This document shows positions 12,582 to 24,532 of a stretch of DNA of 64,000 nt, piece after piece (the first letter of the stretch is position 1; every line of letters starts with the position of its first letter). Source of the DNA: Lycorma delicatula. Taxonomy: Eukaryota > Arthropoda > Insecta > Hemiptera > Fulgoridae. The notes below the pieces were generated by a model. It did no database searches. It worked only from the letters and a program-made list of their open reading frames with translations, and was not told the origin of the DNA. The translations under genes and the position numbers were made by a program. The DNA lies in the NCBI RefSeq assembly GCF_047948215.1, contig NC_134461.1, positions 88,718,245 through 88,782,244 of the forward strand, read 5' to 3'.

Positions 12582-12764
12582 GTAGTATTTACAATTTTTT
12601 CCCCAAAATTAAAAAAAAAACAAAAAAACAAAAAAACAAAATCCATCCAATAGTACAATAGTACTATTTATACTACTTTCCTATAAAATAATGTTAAGCA
12701 TAATTTAAAAAAATTTCAACTAGAAATATAATAACACTTCTTTTGTTATGTAATAGTACATTAC

Positions 12765-12880
12765 GCATTAACCCTATAATTATCGCCATTATTGTACGAG
12801 TACGAAGTAAGTTATGAAACGAGCCTTGTCTAGTGTCGTAAACTACGCTAGAGTGCATTAATGGCCATTATAGAGTTAAA
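12765..12880. repeat. Small hairpin-forming inverted repeat
   Basis: A left arm around TTAACCCTATAATTATCGCC and a right arm around GGCCATTATAGAGTTAA are near-complementary. About 60 bases separate them. It could be a tiny MITE; no target duplication was identified. Confidence 0.4.
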
Positions 12881-12976
12881 CACCGTTTCTTTTCTACGGC
12901 TGAGAAAATATGGGGATTATTGTTTTTAATGGATGATAGAATTACTATTTAACGGATAAATCTTTTTTTAATTTAA

Positions 12977-13640
12977 AGGAAAATATTGTGATCGCGAAAA
13001 ATTTCGGTTTTCAGATTTTAACGGAAATATCCATTTTGACCATCCCTGAATCCATTTTGACTAGTTTCGGAGTGACGTCTGTACGTAGGTATGTATCTCG
13101 CATAACTCAAAAACGATTAGCTGTAGGATGTTAAAATTTTCGATTTAATATTGTTGTACGATCTAGTTGTGCACCTCTCCTTTTTATTGCAATCTACCGA
13201 ACCAAAAGTGTCCAAAAGAAACCCAAAATCCAAAAAAAATTAGATTTTGGACTTATTCTAAATTACATTAATAAGCCCACATTAAGAGTTTTTCAACGAT
13301 GTATCATAGGTGGTACTTATTTTCACTGGTTTAAGAGTTAGAGCCAAATGAAATTTTAATTAATGAAATATTTGGATCTTATGAGGGGAAGAAACATCGG
13401 TTCGAATCAGACTTCATCTCATTTTTTTAAATTTAAATACATTGATTTGTTAATATATTAACCTCTGTAAAAAAAGTTTTGGAATAAATAATAATCTAAT
13501 AATAATAACAATAAAAAGAAAATATTAAAATATATCAGAAGGTAATAATGAAATAAAATTTTATCAAATTTTCATTTTAAAAAATTTGTGCATGTTATTT
13601 AATAGGCCTTCAAGTAAGTCATGTGGTTTCCACATCAGAT
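12977..13640 (+). mobile_element. Family R repeat, 5'-truncated copy
   Basis: It shares a colinear body with copies at 20879, 27713 and 29168. The order is GTGATCGCGAAAAATTTCGG, CCATTTTGACCATCCCTGAA, CTCAAAAACGATTAGC, TAGTTGTGCACCTC, then a 3' end with TTTAATAGGC and the hairpin ATGTGGTTTCCACAT (13621-13635). The left end seen in other copies is missing. It contains GGTTCGAATCA at 13399-13409. No protein is encoded and the class is unresolved. Confidence 0.75.
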
Positions 13641-13752
13641 TTAGTGAAACATCTGATATTCGTTTCTGTTTTCATTTTGTTGATGGTTACATCATAATAA
13701 TTTAAAAAGCATTGTATTAGATAGATATAAGACATATATTTATTTAAAGAAT

Positions 13753-14335
13753 AATAAATGGAATTTTACACTATCCTAATATTTCAGGTAAGATTGTTGA
13801 ATTAGTAATTGTATAAATATTTGGTGTTAATGAAAACTAATATTTCAGCAATTGGTTAACTGTCCACTTTATTAAAGAATTGGGGGATCGTATCTCACTT
13901 TCAAATGAAACAAGTTTAAATGAAGTGCAGCAAAAAATGTGTATATGTAATATAATCAGATGTATAATATAATCAGATGGGTGGATAAAGTGACAAATGA
14001 AGAGGTATTGCGACAAATAGATGAAGAAAGAAGCATTTGGAAAAATATAGTTAAAAGAAGAGACAGACTTATAGGCCACATACTAAGGCATCCTGGAATA
14101 GTCGCTTTAATATTGGAAGGACAGGTAGAAGGGAAAAATTGTGTAGGCAGGCCACGTTTGGAATATGTAAAACAAATTGTTAGGGATGTAGGATGTAGAG
14201 GGTATACCGAAATGAAACGACTAGCACTAGATAGGGAATCTTGGAGAGCTGCATCAAACCAGTCAAATGACTGAAGACAAAAAAAAAAGTAATATAATAG
14301 GTGTACAAGGAAGTCATGTGGTATCCACATCAGAT
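13753..14335 (+). mobile_element. Family R variant with different body, split by a LINE
   Basis: From ACTATCCTAATATTTCAGG to GTGCAGCAAAAAATGTGTAT it matches 30580-30812 rather than the standard R body. Its 3' end (GTGTACAAGGAAG plus the hairpin ATGTGGTATCCACAT) is the standard R end. A LINE 3' fragment interrupts it at 13974-14288 with a 9-bp duplication TAATATAAT on both sides. Confidence 0.7.
13974..14288 (+). pseudogene. 5'-truncated RTE-like LINE, C-terminal fragment
   Basis: This is an open + frame to the stop at 14272-14274, followed by a poly-A tail after GAAGAC. The protein end contains RWVDKVTNEEVLRQIDEERS, then RDRLIGHILRHPG, EGQVEGKNCVGRPRLEY, and ends RESWRAASNQSND, the typical C-terminal domain of RTE/BovB-type LINEs. 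The target duplication TAATATAAT is at 13965-13973 and 14290-14298. It is nearly identical to the end of the LINE at 45073-46500 but retains 13 codons that copy lacks. It is a dead-on-arrival copy because the reverse transcriptase is absent. Confidence 0.85.
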
Positions 14336-14404
14336 TTTTTTTTATTTTTGATTGTTGAAATGGTTTACTATAATCCAACCTGAGTTTGTTAATTACAAAA
14401 CAGT

Positions 14405-14595
14405 CACCAATCTCTTTCTAAAGCGTCTCGGCCTTACAAACAGGGATCTCGGATTCGAATCCCGGTCAGGGACAAAATTCCATTTCCATATTTCCACGTA
14501 CAAGCTCCAAAGCTTCTGTAATGAACTGATTCATCACGAAAACAATTAGCGAAAGGGGTTAGCCCCTTTTCCCTTCTTGAATAAAACTTCATTTA
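14405..14595 (+). mobile_element. SINE with an A-like tRNA head and a different tail
   Basis: AGCGTCTCGGCCTTACAAAC and GGATTCGAATCCCGGTCAGG match the SINE A head including the B-box. The body after 14480 differs (CACGTACAAGCTCCAAAGCT) and ends with the small hairpin AAAGGGGTTAGCCCCTTTT. It may be a third SINE family or a chimeric copy. Confidence 0.55.
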
Positions 14596-15579
14596 TTTCA
14601 TTCGCTAAATATTTACTTTGTAAGTAGATCAAACAAGATATTTTTCGTAAAAGACATGAAATAAAATAAAAGTTGAGAGTTATCCTTTATTTCACCATCA
14701 GGTAATATCAAATACCAGTCATATTACGTACTATGTGATTTATGTATTTTTCTGTCAGTATTCAATATTTTTCTGTCAAGAATCCAACTTATAATGCTAA
14801 AATTATAGTTTGAATTAAAAGCTCCATTCTGTGAAGGAGTTTAGGTTTAAAGTATTTTCTAAGTTTAAGTCCATTGATGTACAGGAAGAGAATACATGTA
14901 AACACGCCTGACCACCTTAATCAGACTACTTCCGTCATCAGTGAAAATGAATGTCTAACATTTTACTAGATTATATAAGAACTTATCTACTATGTAAAAG
15001 ACTTTAGTAGGATTTAGTACAGAAATCCCAGTATTTAAAAGTCCAAGATTTACCATTGAAACATTTAAATTTTTTATAATGTTCCATATTGCATTTATCG
15101 TTTCTCACCATTATCTCATGGTAAATTTTTGTTTGCAGATATGGATTTTGATGGAACACACACAGTTTAGTTTAATTCTTCTAAACTCTAATATGGGATA
15201 AACAATATATTTGCTGCTGAATGAGATCAGTTCAGGTATCCTGAACCGTTATTGGGTAACAATTTACAAAAAAAAGAAAATGAATTTGTTACAACACACA
15301 TTAGAGTAAATCGGCGCAAAATCATTGATTAATTATGCATTTCTCTCATTTTTTTGTAAGTACACTAGTCTCTTAACATTAATTATGAACAGTATTATCA
15401 CCTAATATCCATCAAAACGTTTTGATTGTTTTATTTGTCCTATTTCCCGATCTCTTTATGAAGCTTTGTCACTTCTAATCTTTTTTTTCTCAATTTAGGC
15501 TATCTATGGACCACGTTAACCACTTACGAGTAATTTTTAATCTTTTTACTCTAGGAATTTTCCATTTTTTTTTTTTTTT
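14596..15579. other. A/T-rich DNA, nothing recognised
   Basis: No coding block or repeat match was found apart from short T runs. Confidence 0.45.
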
Positions 15580-16960
15580 TTTTTTGTGAATGGAGTGGTT
15601 TTTTTTCCTCAAAACAAGCCAAGACTTGTTTTGTTAATTCTTGAAACTCGCTGAGATGATTCTTGATTTTGTCTCGAAATGTGTTCGTTTATCGATGATG
15701 TTAATCTTTTGCATATCTTTATCTATGGATATCATTAATCCATTTAAGGTTCTTTTCAGTTTTGATGTACGTGAGGAAATGTGTGTGTGTCCTGTGTCAT
15801 TCAAGCGAGAAATTTGACAATAGAAGTGGATCTTGCATTTTAGGAATATATCGGTGTGTTTTTCAGTGTGTATTGAGTTCCTTGTCGGTTCGGAGTTTTA
15901 TTTTTTTGTAGTTTGGATCTTGGCCTTGATGGAGGAACATGTTTCATTGTAGATTTTTTGGGTGGGTTGATATACGAGTTTCAGTTTGCCTGCTTGTTCC
16001 TTTTTCAGAGATGTTGGACATCTCTGAAAAATGGTTTATCCGATACTTGAATTCGCCGAGTTCAGAAATTAGTTCGTTGTTGATTCAACTACGTTGGGAG
16101 AGTTTTTAATGTTTGTAATTAATTGTGATTTTTCAAAGGATAGTTGGAGGTCAGATGTAGCTGGTGAATTTTTGAAAGGTTTTCGACTTTGGCTGCTGTT
16201 TCTATGTTTTTAGATAGTGGAATAATGTCGTCGGCAAAATCGAGATATTTGATGTTGAGATTGTCCTTTTTGTTTCCAAAATGAATTTGGTTGAAAAGTT
16301 TCAGGTTAGGCAGTTCGTTTTCCGATTCCCAGATGACGATTTCCCTGTCAATACGCAATTGAAAAGGAGAGGTGATAATCCATCAACCTGTCTGACGCCA
16401 GTTTTTATGTTGAAGATTCAGAAATTTCACCCATGAATTTCACTCTAGATGTTGAGTTGGTTAGGTTTTGTTTAACCAGATAAAAGGCTTTGGTGTCAGT
16501 GTCGAGTTGTCGAAGGATATTGAAAAGTATTATCCATTCAATGGAATCATATAATTTCTTAAAGTCGACGAAATTTGCAACGAATATTTTGTTTCTGGTG
16601 TCGATGTGTTTGAAGAACTTTTTAAGTTTCGATACTTGTTCATCCCAAAATCTCCCGTGACGAAATCCCCTTGATATTCATTGAGATTTTGCTCTACTTG
16701 TTCCAATTTATTCAGAAGTGCCATTGAAAGGAGATTGTACTTGATCGGGCGAAGAGAGATCCAGCACTTGTTAACACTGGATTTATAATCCTTTTTTTAC
16801 GCAGTGGGTGAATAAGTGCTTATTTCCATTGTCCGAGATTGTGCACTTATCTAGTCATTTACTAATCTCTTATTTCCTTAAATTTTCTGTGGATGTTGTT
16901 TATGCGCTGGTTGGAATCGTCTAAAAATGTGGAAACCTGTAAATGCATCTTTGGTATTTG
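15580..16960 (-). pseudogene. Decayed LINE with reverse transcriptase remnants
   Basis: On the minus strand the order is a block like FVDFKKLYDSIEWIILFNIL near 16575-16510 (containing the first catalytic Asp region), then TDTKAFYLVKQNLTNSTSRV, and KTGVRQVDGLSPLLFNCVL near 16420-16360. IKYLDFADDIIPLSKNIETA follows near 16247-16188 (the [FY]ADD catalytic motif). Frameshifts separate the blocks. Downstream text to about 15580 looks like its decayed C-terminal part. The family resembles LINEs common in Hemiptera, but clade assignment needs a search. Confidence 0.65.
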
Positions 16961-18221
16961 TGTTTTTCAGTGGCCTTCCTTTAGACCTAAAAAGATTTTC
17001 TTTTTTCACTTCTATTGGGAGTAAACTTCCAATCCGAGGCTAAGATATTTTTTGGGTAAAGCGGGCCCCTAAACCATTTTAATTTGTATCTATCGTACAT
17101 ACATAAATATAGACCTACAAACATACAAAATTCTTTTAATCAATTCCACATATGATTTCGTGGTGAAAATATATTTCATGTCTTTAGTACGGGACATACT
17201 CAAGACATATAAGAACACTAGTTTGGACTATAAGTCTACAATATCTATACATCACGTCTATAACGTAAAGGTATATAACATGTCTGTAATATGTATTTCA
17301 GAGCATAACATAATAATGTTTGTTCACATACTTATTCAACTATAGAAAAACCTAACTCACAATTACAATATATCGATAGGAAATCTCTAGTTATAAATAA
17401 TAATTTACTCCCTTTTTAAATTTAATGCATAATTCATAATACAAATTTTGCAGTACGCTACAGGCTATTCTCTGTAATTAAAAAAAATTGCGGTAAACCA
17501 TTAAATATTTAATTGAAATACGACGTACGAATATGCGATTATTTATTCTGAATATTTATTTGTGTTAAAATATTGTATTGCCGATTGTTTGCGGGATGGT
17601 TGAGGGAGGAAATGAGTGGCGAATTCAAAAGCAGACTTATTCATAATGTTCCCCCTCTTAGTAGCTAAAACAAAATGTGTGCATTTAATTTTATTTCCAC
17701 GACTGCATAAATAAATTATACTCCATGACTGGAATTAAATAAATTAGTTTTCAATGTTAAAGAGTAAAGAATAAATCAATTATTTATTCAAATGTTTTCA
17801 TTCATTTATATTACTTCAATTTTTACTACAAGCTTGATTAAAATTATATAAATCTATAGACTATCATCTGGTAACAATTTGTTTTTTTTTTTTTTTTTTT
17901 TTAATTTAAAGTTTACATTATGTTTATCGGTAATTTCTGATTAAAGAAAAAAAAATTAAATTTCAGTAAAAATACTTTAATACATTTTAATATTCTAAAT
18001 AAATAGTAGGAATTAAAAAAAATAAAATAATAATGCCAAATTTTAGTCCATTTTCATAGATTAGATCACTAGAAACACCACCAATACAAAAAATAAAAAA
18101 CTCTTGCGCAAAAATGCGCAAGAGGACCAACTTTTCGTTAATTTAATTTGGCTTTAACATTTCTTTAATTTGGTTTAATATTGGTAACAGTAAAAAAACA
18201 TCAACTATCCAACTTTGTTTT
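16961..18221. other. A/T-rich DNA, nothing recognised
   Basis: It contains a T run near 17880-17902 and chance frames only. Confidence 0.45.
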
Positions 18222-18682
18222 TAGCCTCCGGGACCATCCGTAGGTATTGTCTCAGAGATGAAATGACAATTTTGTAACGGTGAAAATGCCATGCCTCTCT
18301 CTCTTTTTTCTGTTTAGACTCCGGAATCACCGTAAGGTATTACTTCAGAAGATGAATGAGGATGATGTATATGAATGTAAATCTTGTATACTCTCAGGTT
18401 GACTATTCCTGAGATGTGTGGTTAATTGAAACCCAACCGCCAAACAACACCGGTATCCATAATCTAGTATTCAAATTCGTATAAAATTAACTGCCTTTAG
18501 TAAGATTTGAACCTTAGAACTTTCAACTTCGAAATAAACTGATTTCCGAACGAGTTCACCACTAGACTAAACCCGGTGGGTTGGAAATGCCATGCCTGAC
18601 CGGGAATTTGGATCCAGGACCTCCGAAAGTAAAGCCGAGATACTACCACTCGCGTCACGAAGGCCGGCCAACTCTCTAACTT
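18222..18682 (-). mobile_element. SINE A copy interrupted by a SINE B copy
   Basis: SINE A (minus strand) occupies 18222-18296 and 18585-18682. SINE B (minus strand) occupies 18297-18584. The 13-bp target duplication AAATGCCATGCCT is seen at 18284-18296 and 18585-18597, so B jumped into a pre-existing A copy. The A head carries the tRNA-like boxes near 18660-18605. Confidence 0.85.
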
Positions 18683-18711
18683 CCAGCAATATAACGAACC
18701 ACGCATCTAAA

Positions 18712-19060
18712 CTGCCCCGCTTAAAATGTTTTTGTCATTAAATTGAGCATAACTCAAGAACGACTCTACCAATGTTTATCAAATTTTCTCATACACAACT
18801 TCAGATACACTACTACAGTATATCTAAATTTCAATGAAATTGATAAAGTAGTTTTGGAGATTTTTGAGCCACAAATTGTTATACAGTGGCTTATAAGTAT
18901 GAGTACATGTACTCATACATAAGGAAGTCCCAATTTAACTGAATGATATTTTCGTACTCTTTACACCTCAAAACGTAAAGAAAATTCATTTTCACCCGCT
19001 ACTACCACCACGAAATCGAATGTAATATCGTACCTTTCCTCGAAAAGTTAGAAAATTGAT
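18712..19060. repeat. Dispersed repeat of unknown family
   Basis: It begins near AAAATGTTTTTGTCATTAAA, has a GCATAACTCAAGAACG phrase reminiscent of the GCATAACTCAAAAACG phrase in family R, and its right part (from 18925) matches 5483-5605. No coding capacity. Confidence 0.45.
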
Positions 19061-20878
19061 GAATAATAAAAGTATGCCTGAAGAATATATGATTTTATGA
19101 ATAAAAAATAAAAATATAAATGAGTAATATAAGATAATTTTTCATACAGAATTAATTACTTGTTAGAAATTACGATTTTCCTATTTATTACGTCTATAAT
19201 TAGCCGCGTTTTATTTTTTCCGATAAGTTTTAAACTTTATAATTTGCTTCATAATAACGTTAAAAAATCATTAGTAGTCTTATTTTATTCCCCAAAGTTT
19301 TTTTTATTTTTAAATACGGACGATAGTTCATTAACAAATTTCTTTAAAAAAACTGGTGAAAAATAAAATAAACTTAGAGCGTTTTTGTACTTTTTAACTT
19401 AATTTGATTTTACAGTCAAACAGTGAAACATAAAAATATATTCTAAATATATATATATTTAATGAAATGATTTAAATATTATGCCGGAATAGAAGTAGTT
19501 TTTCTATTTTACCTGTATTAAATGTGCAGATTTTTGTATACTTGATCTGTTTATGTACTGAATAATACATGTTGTATTAATCTTTGCTAAAAAGAATAAT
19601 CATTTATTTTTAGAAAAATAACAGTATCCACCACTATATAACGGAACTGTTTTCGTATAACTCAACACAATACTTCATCTTATAAGAAAAGTCACTATGC
19701 TTCCGTTGACATTTTTAATAAATTATCGAACCCATACAATAAACTTTCTTACCAATTTATTTAAAATAGAGATAAAAGATTTTCTTTTACAGAAGCAATG
19801 TTATAATTTCCGTTGTAATTAAAAGTAATAATAAAAAACCCTGATTTATCTCCATCCTGTTCAACGTGTATACAAGCATGTACTCAAAATAATTTTCAAT
19901 AGAGACTTATGTGAATCATATATTGTAGTAACTTTTTATGTTTAATATATTTATCTTAACATTTTTTCTTCTGTTTTTTATTTAAATAATCTATTATGGA
20001 CTTTGATCACAACTATTTTTTATCTTATAGTTTTGTTTTATATGTGTAATTCATTTTTAAATACATGATGTGTATTATGTTTCCATTATATATCGATCAG
20101 AATAAACCATTTATTTATTTGTAATTTTATTATAAATAAATTTTATTTATTTATAAAAATTGCAATGTTGCAATTTTCGCAAGAGTTATAGACGAGAATA
20201 AAATCAAAATTCAAAAAATAAGCAAACGTGCAAGCAAAATTGGGCTTCACATTTCTTATGAAAAAAACTAGTCTTCCAATGGTAAACAGAGTAGAACTCA
20301 AACCCTTAAAATTTCCGTAAGTCGACAGTAGGTATGTCGTAAGGTAAAAAATTAAATTTATATGGTTTATAATTATGTTTGAAGAGTAAGTGTGGAAATG
20401 GAACGTTTAAAAACTAGATACAACAATTTTTGAAGTGTTTTTAGAACATATTAAAAGAATTTTTTTAAGCAAATGTATCAGAAAATATATTTTTTTTATA
20501 ATATAAATGATCTTTTAAAAAAAATATTTAGTTTTATCAACATAAAATAATAATTTCCTTATCTATCCCTATAGCATAGAAACAGATTTCTAACTTTAGG
20601 GTTTCTTGATATTTAGTTCATATGGTACTTAAAGTTTTCATTAAATTTTGACTTACAAATGTAAAATAAAAAAAATAAAAAACAATAGTTGCTAATAAAT
20701 CATTTACCCTAATCATCTACTGAAGGAAGAAGTATGAAAATTTTTTTTTTCTTCTACAATTTAGATCTACTTGCATTTCCTTTCGTCTTTTCATTTTTTC
20801 CGTTGGCTCTAGTACTTTTTCATTCTTTCCAGGTGTGGTTGTTTTTTCTCTTCTGTAAATTTTATGAAACTGTTTTTT
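19061..20878. other. A/T-rich DNA, nothing recognised
   Basis: No conserved frame or repeat match was seen; short TA and T runs only. Confidence 0.45.
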
Positions 20879-22153
20879 CTTCCTTGTACGAAGTAAAGAA
20901 AGTATTGTGATCGGGAAAAATCTCGGTTACCAGATTTCAACGGAACTATCCATTTTGACCATCCCTCAATCTATTTTGACTAGTTTCGGTGTGACGTCTG
21001 TACATACGAATGTATGTTTCTCGCATAACTCAAAAACGATATAGCCGTAGGATGTTGAAATTTTGAATTTATGACTGTTGTAACATCTAGTTGTGCACCT
21101 TCCCTTTTGATTGCAATCGAATAAACCAAAAGTGGCAAAAAAGCCCGAAATCCAAAAAATTGAATTTTGGACTTTTTCTGCAGTAATTCTCATTAAGAGC
21201 TTTTCAACGATATATCATAAGTAGTACTTATTTTCATTGTTTCCACAGTTATAACCAAATAAAATTTTAGTTAATGAAATATTTGGATCTTAAAGAGGCC
21301 CAATGGTTCGAATCAGACTTCGTCTCCTTTTTTTTAATTTAAATATAGTGATTTATTAAGAATTATTTACTCATCGTAAAAAAAAATTACGATGAATAAT
21401 AATTCAATAATAGCAAAAAAAATGAAAACATATCAAAAGTTATTAATAAAATAAAGTTTTATTACTGGTTAAACCAGTAATTACTTACGCGAGCAAGACT
21501 TTATTTAGATTAAATCAGAAAAATAGGACTGAACCATTGCTTAAAGTTTAACGCAGGATTCTTAGAACCTGCATAAACAAAAAATATAAACACGAAAATC
21601 AGTACAGATTATTGCCTAATAAATTTCTGTACGAAAATTTGGAATCCTTAATTGATACTATGAAAAAGAAGTGAATCTCTTTCTGTGCACCTTGTTAAGA
21701 TTACCGCAGGATAGGATTACTAAGAGAATTATCGATCAATTCTGGTCTTTAAAAAATCCGCCATTATGGGTCAAAGAAATTAAAGAAGACATGCAAAAAT
21801 GAAATTTAACTTAGGAAGATTTACTTAATAAATCCGAAAAATTTAATCTTGTTATTAAAGATCCGAATACCAACTTTAAAGTAAGAACTTTTAATTATAC
21901 AAAAAGGGTTTATTCAGAAGAGGATCGTAAAGCAAGATCATTAAGAATGAATAAATATTGGGAGAAAGTAAAAGCTAAGAACTTAAAGGCCAAAAGATCG
22001 GCAAAAAAGAATTGAATTATTCTGACTAAAGTGGTCCTTTGCGGCCTTAAAAGTAAAAAAAAATAAAATTTTATGTACTTTTAATTTTTTTTAAATATGT
22101 AAATGTAATTTAATAGGCGTATAAAAAAGTCAAGTGTTGTCCACATCAGATAC
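20879..22153 (+). mobile_element. Family R repeat, full-length copy split by a LINE
   Basis: The left end reads CTTCCTTGTACGAAGTAAAG and the right end has GCGTATAAAAAAG followed by a degenerate GTGTTGTCCACATCAGAT. The standard R body runs in order between. It includes GGTTCGAATCA at 21305-21315. A LINE fragment interrupts it at about 21463-22050. The left end can fold into a short hairpin (CTTC-TTGTAC-gaa-GTA-AAG-AAG). Confidence 0.7.
21463..22050 (+). pseudogene. LINE 3' fragment (C-terminal domain)
   Basis: One + frame from 21468 to the stop at 22013-22015 keeps VKPVITYASKTLFRLN, then RRILRTCINKKY, NQYRLLPNKFLYENLESLID and later RSLRMNKYWEKVKAKN, with a few stops. This matches the block order of the minus-strand LINE at 22200-22990, so both are copies of one family. 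The flanks AATAAAGTTTTAT and AATAAAATTTTAT look like a target duplication with one mismatch inside the R element. Confidence 0.65.
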
Positions 22154-22199
22154 TTTGGTTTTTTTTTTTCATCTAGTTTGAAATCCTTAATTGTTTTTC

Positions 22200-22990
22200 A
22201 AACTATCTATTATTTTTTCCAATTTCTATTTCATTTTTTTTTTAGGTCTTAGTTTTCTTCCCGGTGCCACCCTATTTTTATTTTTTTATTTTTGTAAAGC
22301 TTAAATAACCGTTTTGTAAGTTTATTATCACTCGTTTTATAAATACGGCCAAAAAAACCTCATACTTCTTTTCTGCATTTCCGTTTCTAAATCTTTACTT
22401 CTTGTAAATTTCTCTGTTAGATTTTAGCCTATAACCTTCCTCTGTTCTTTTGAGACCAAAAATCTTCCGTAAGATTCTTCTTTCTTCTTTTAAAAGATTT
22501 CTTACATTAAACTTTCCTAAATACTCGTTTGCAGGTATGACATAAAGTTTCTGGGTAAATTACTGTTTTGTAGGGTCGTAGTTTATAGATTAAATATTTC
22601 TTTTTGTAAACGTTCGCTGTCATTCTATAAGGTGTTTCCATTCTACTTTTAATTCCTTTTTTCTCGAATACAGTTGATATTATTATCTCCCCAAAATACA
22701 TAAATTTGCCTGCTTTGTGTATTTTTTTATTAATTTCTAAATAAATAAAAAAAGATTGTTTCTTTTACACAAGTTTTATCATTAATTATAAATTCTATTT
22801 TTTTTAATAGGATATTTCTAAACCTATTTTTTGCTATTTTCTGCCAATAGATACACTTTTAATTTTTCTTCTTCTGTATCTGTAGCTAGGATAATTATTC
22901 ATCTGCTAAGGCTAAATGATTAATAGCTAATTTTTTTCTCGTACCAAATATACAAATTCTCAGTTTAGCCGGTAATATTTATTTTTATTT
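22200..22990 (-). pseudogene. Decayed LINE, reverse transcriptase end and C-terminal domain
   Basis: On the minus strand blocks run in the expected order: ATDTEEEKLKVYLLAENSKK near 22895-22840, FMYFGEIIISTVFEKKG near 22705-22655, TANVYKKKYL, KLRPYKTVIYPETL, and RRILRKIFGLKRTEEGYRLK near 22470-22410. Next comes a stretch like RKEVGFFGRIYKTSDN near 22350. Frameshifts separate them. It is the same family as 21463-22050. The open frame 22507-22701 is the best preserved piece. Confidence 0.6.
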
Positions 22991-24532
22991 TTTTTATTTT
23001 ATTTGTATTTAAAATATGAGAATAGGCTAAAAAAAAATCGCTACCTATATCAAATAAAAAAACGGTCGTAAAATAATGCTAAGACAAGAATATTGTCTAG
23101 ATGAAATTAAAAAACGAATTAGGAAGCAAAAAAAAATAAATAAATAAAGCGGGAATACGTTAGTATTTTTTGACCTTGGGTTTTTCAAATCATTTTCTTA
23201 AATTGTCCTAATAAAAACATTTTTTAATTTTAGAATTATAAAAAGTGTACGTTAAACGCTACAACAATCCAATTTGATGCAATGAAGATAAAGAAAAGAA
23301 AAATTTCTTAAAATAATTTAGACTTTTTTTTTTAATTTTCGGCCCAAGTTATTAAAAAAAAAAAAAACCTAAGACGGGGCGATTAGAAAAATTTTCTGTG
23401 TAAAATAAAAATAGAATCATTAAATCTCTCCATTAGATGTCTTAGGTTTTAGTATATATAAAAAAAAATGCAGATCGAATTGAGAATATTCTTAAAAAAA
23501 GGACTCTTTTTGAAGTTTGTTACCATCTTTTGATTTTTAAATTTTAACAATTTATAACCAAGATGGTATTGTAAATCTTTAAACGCTGTTAACATATGAT
23601 CTTTAAATCTAAATGATAAATTATCTGTATTGTAATCCGTTATTAAAAATGTATTATTAATTGTTTCAAACATGTTTTCTTTAAGTAATTTATTACAGTT
23701 TAAGTGAAACAACACAGTGGATGAAAACAATGTGTAGTAAATTTTACGCGTTTATAAATTTAGACAGCTTACACGGGAAAGCTGGTTTATAGCTTGCTGT
23801 TCTATAGAGTACGTTATGCTACGATAATTTTCTCGGTTATATGCATCATTGTTCTCTTACCTTCCTTTATTATTTATCAGGATTTTGACGTTATTAAAAA
23901 AAAACATTATAACCTATTTCCAATGAATAATTTAAATTTCTAGAGAAAGAGAAAAGGAACACAATGGATGGAACGAAGAAAGGAGAGAAAAGTTAAGGGA
24001 AAGAATGAAAGAATTGTTTGAAAAGAAAGAAATCGGAACTAAGCATTTGCGATTCTTAAGAATATGAATACGTAAAATTTATTTTAAATCAATAAACAGC
24101 GAACTATTGTACGACCGATTTAACATCACATGTGATGAACTACTGTGACTATTCTAGCGCTTATCATTTGTAATAAAAGAATTTATTAAAATAAACTTTT
24201 GTGCGGAATGAGCGCGATTATCGCTTGTTCCGGCAAATGAAGCCAAAGAATCTCTTACCTTTGAATTTTATTTTACTTTTATTGTTGATGAATGACTGTT
24301 ATTGCGTTTGATAACGACTATTAAGGACTCTTATATTGTTACATAATGTATGATTTAAAAAAAAAAAATCATTAAAAACTGGAATAAAATTACGCGTTTA
24401 AAAAAAAACAAAACTTACGGTGTTACATTAAACATTTAACAATATTAAACATTTTTACAATATTACATTAAACATTTGACATAAAACTAATTTAAAGCGT
24501 TGGTACAGAAATAGTCTTCTTTCTGTTTCTGT
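22991..24532. other. A/T-rich DNA, nothing firmly recognised
   Basis: A basic, Arg/Glu-rich + frame at about 23940-24065 and a minus frame at 23449-23730 are too short and compositionally biased to call. Confidence 0.45.
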
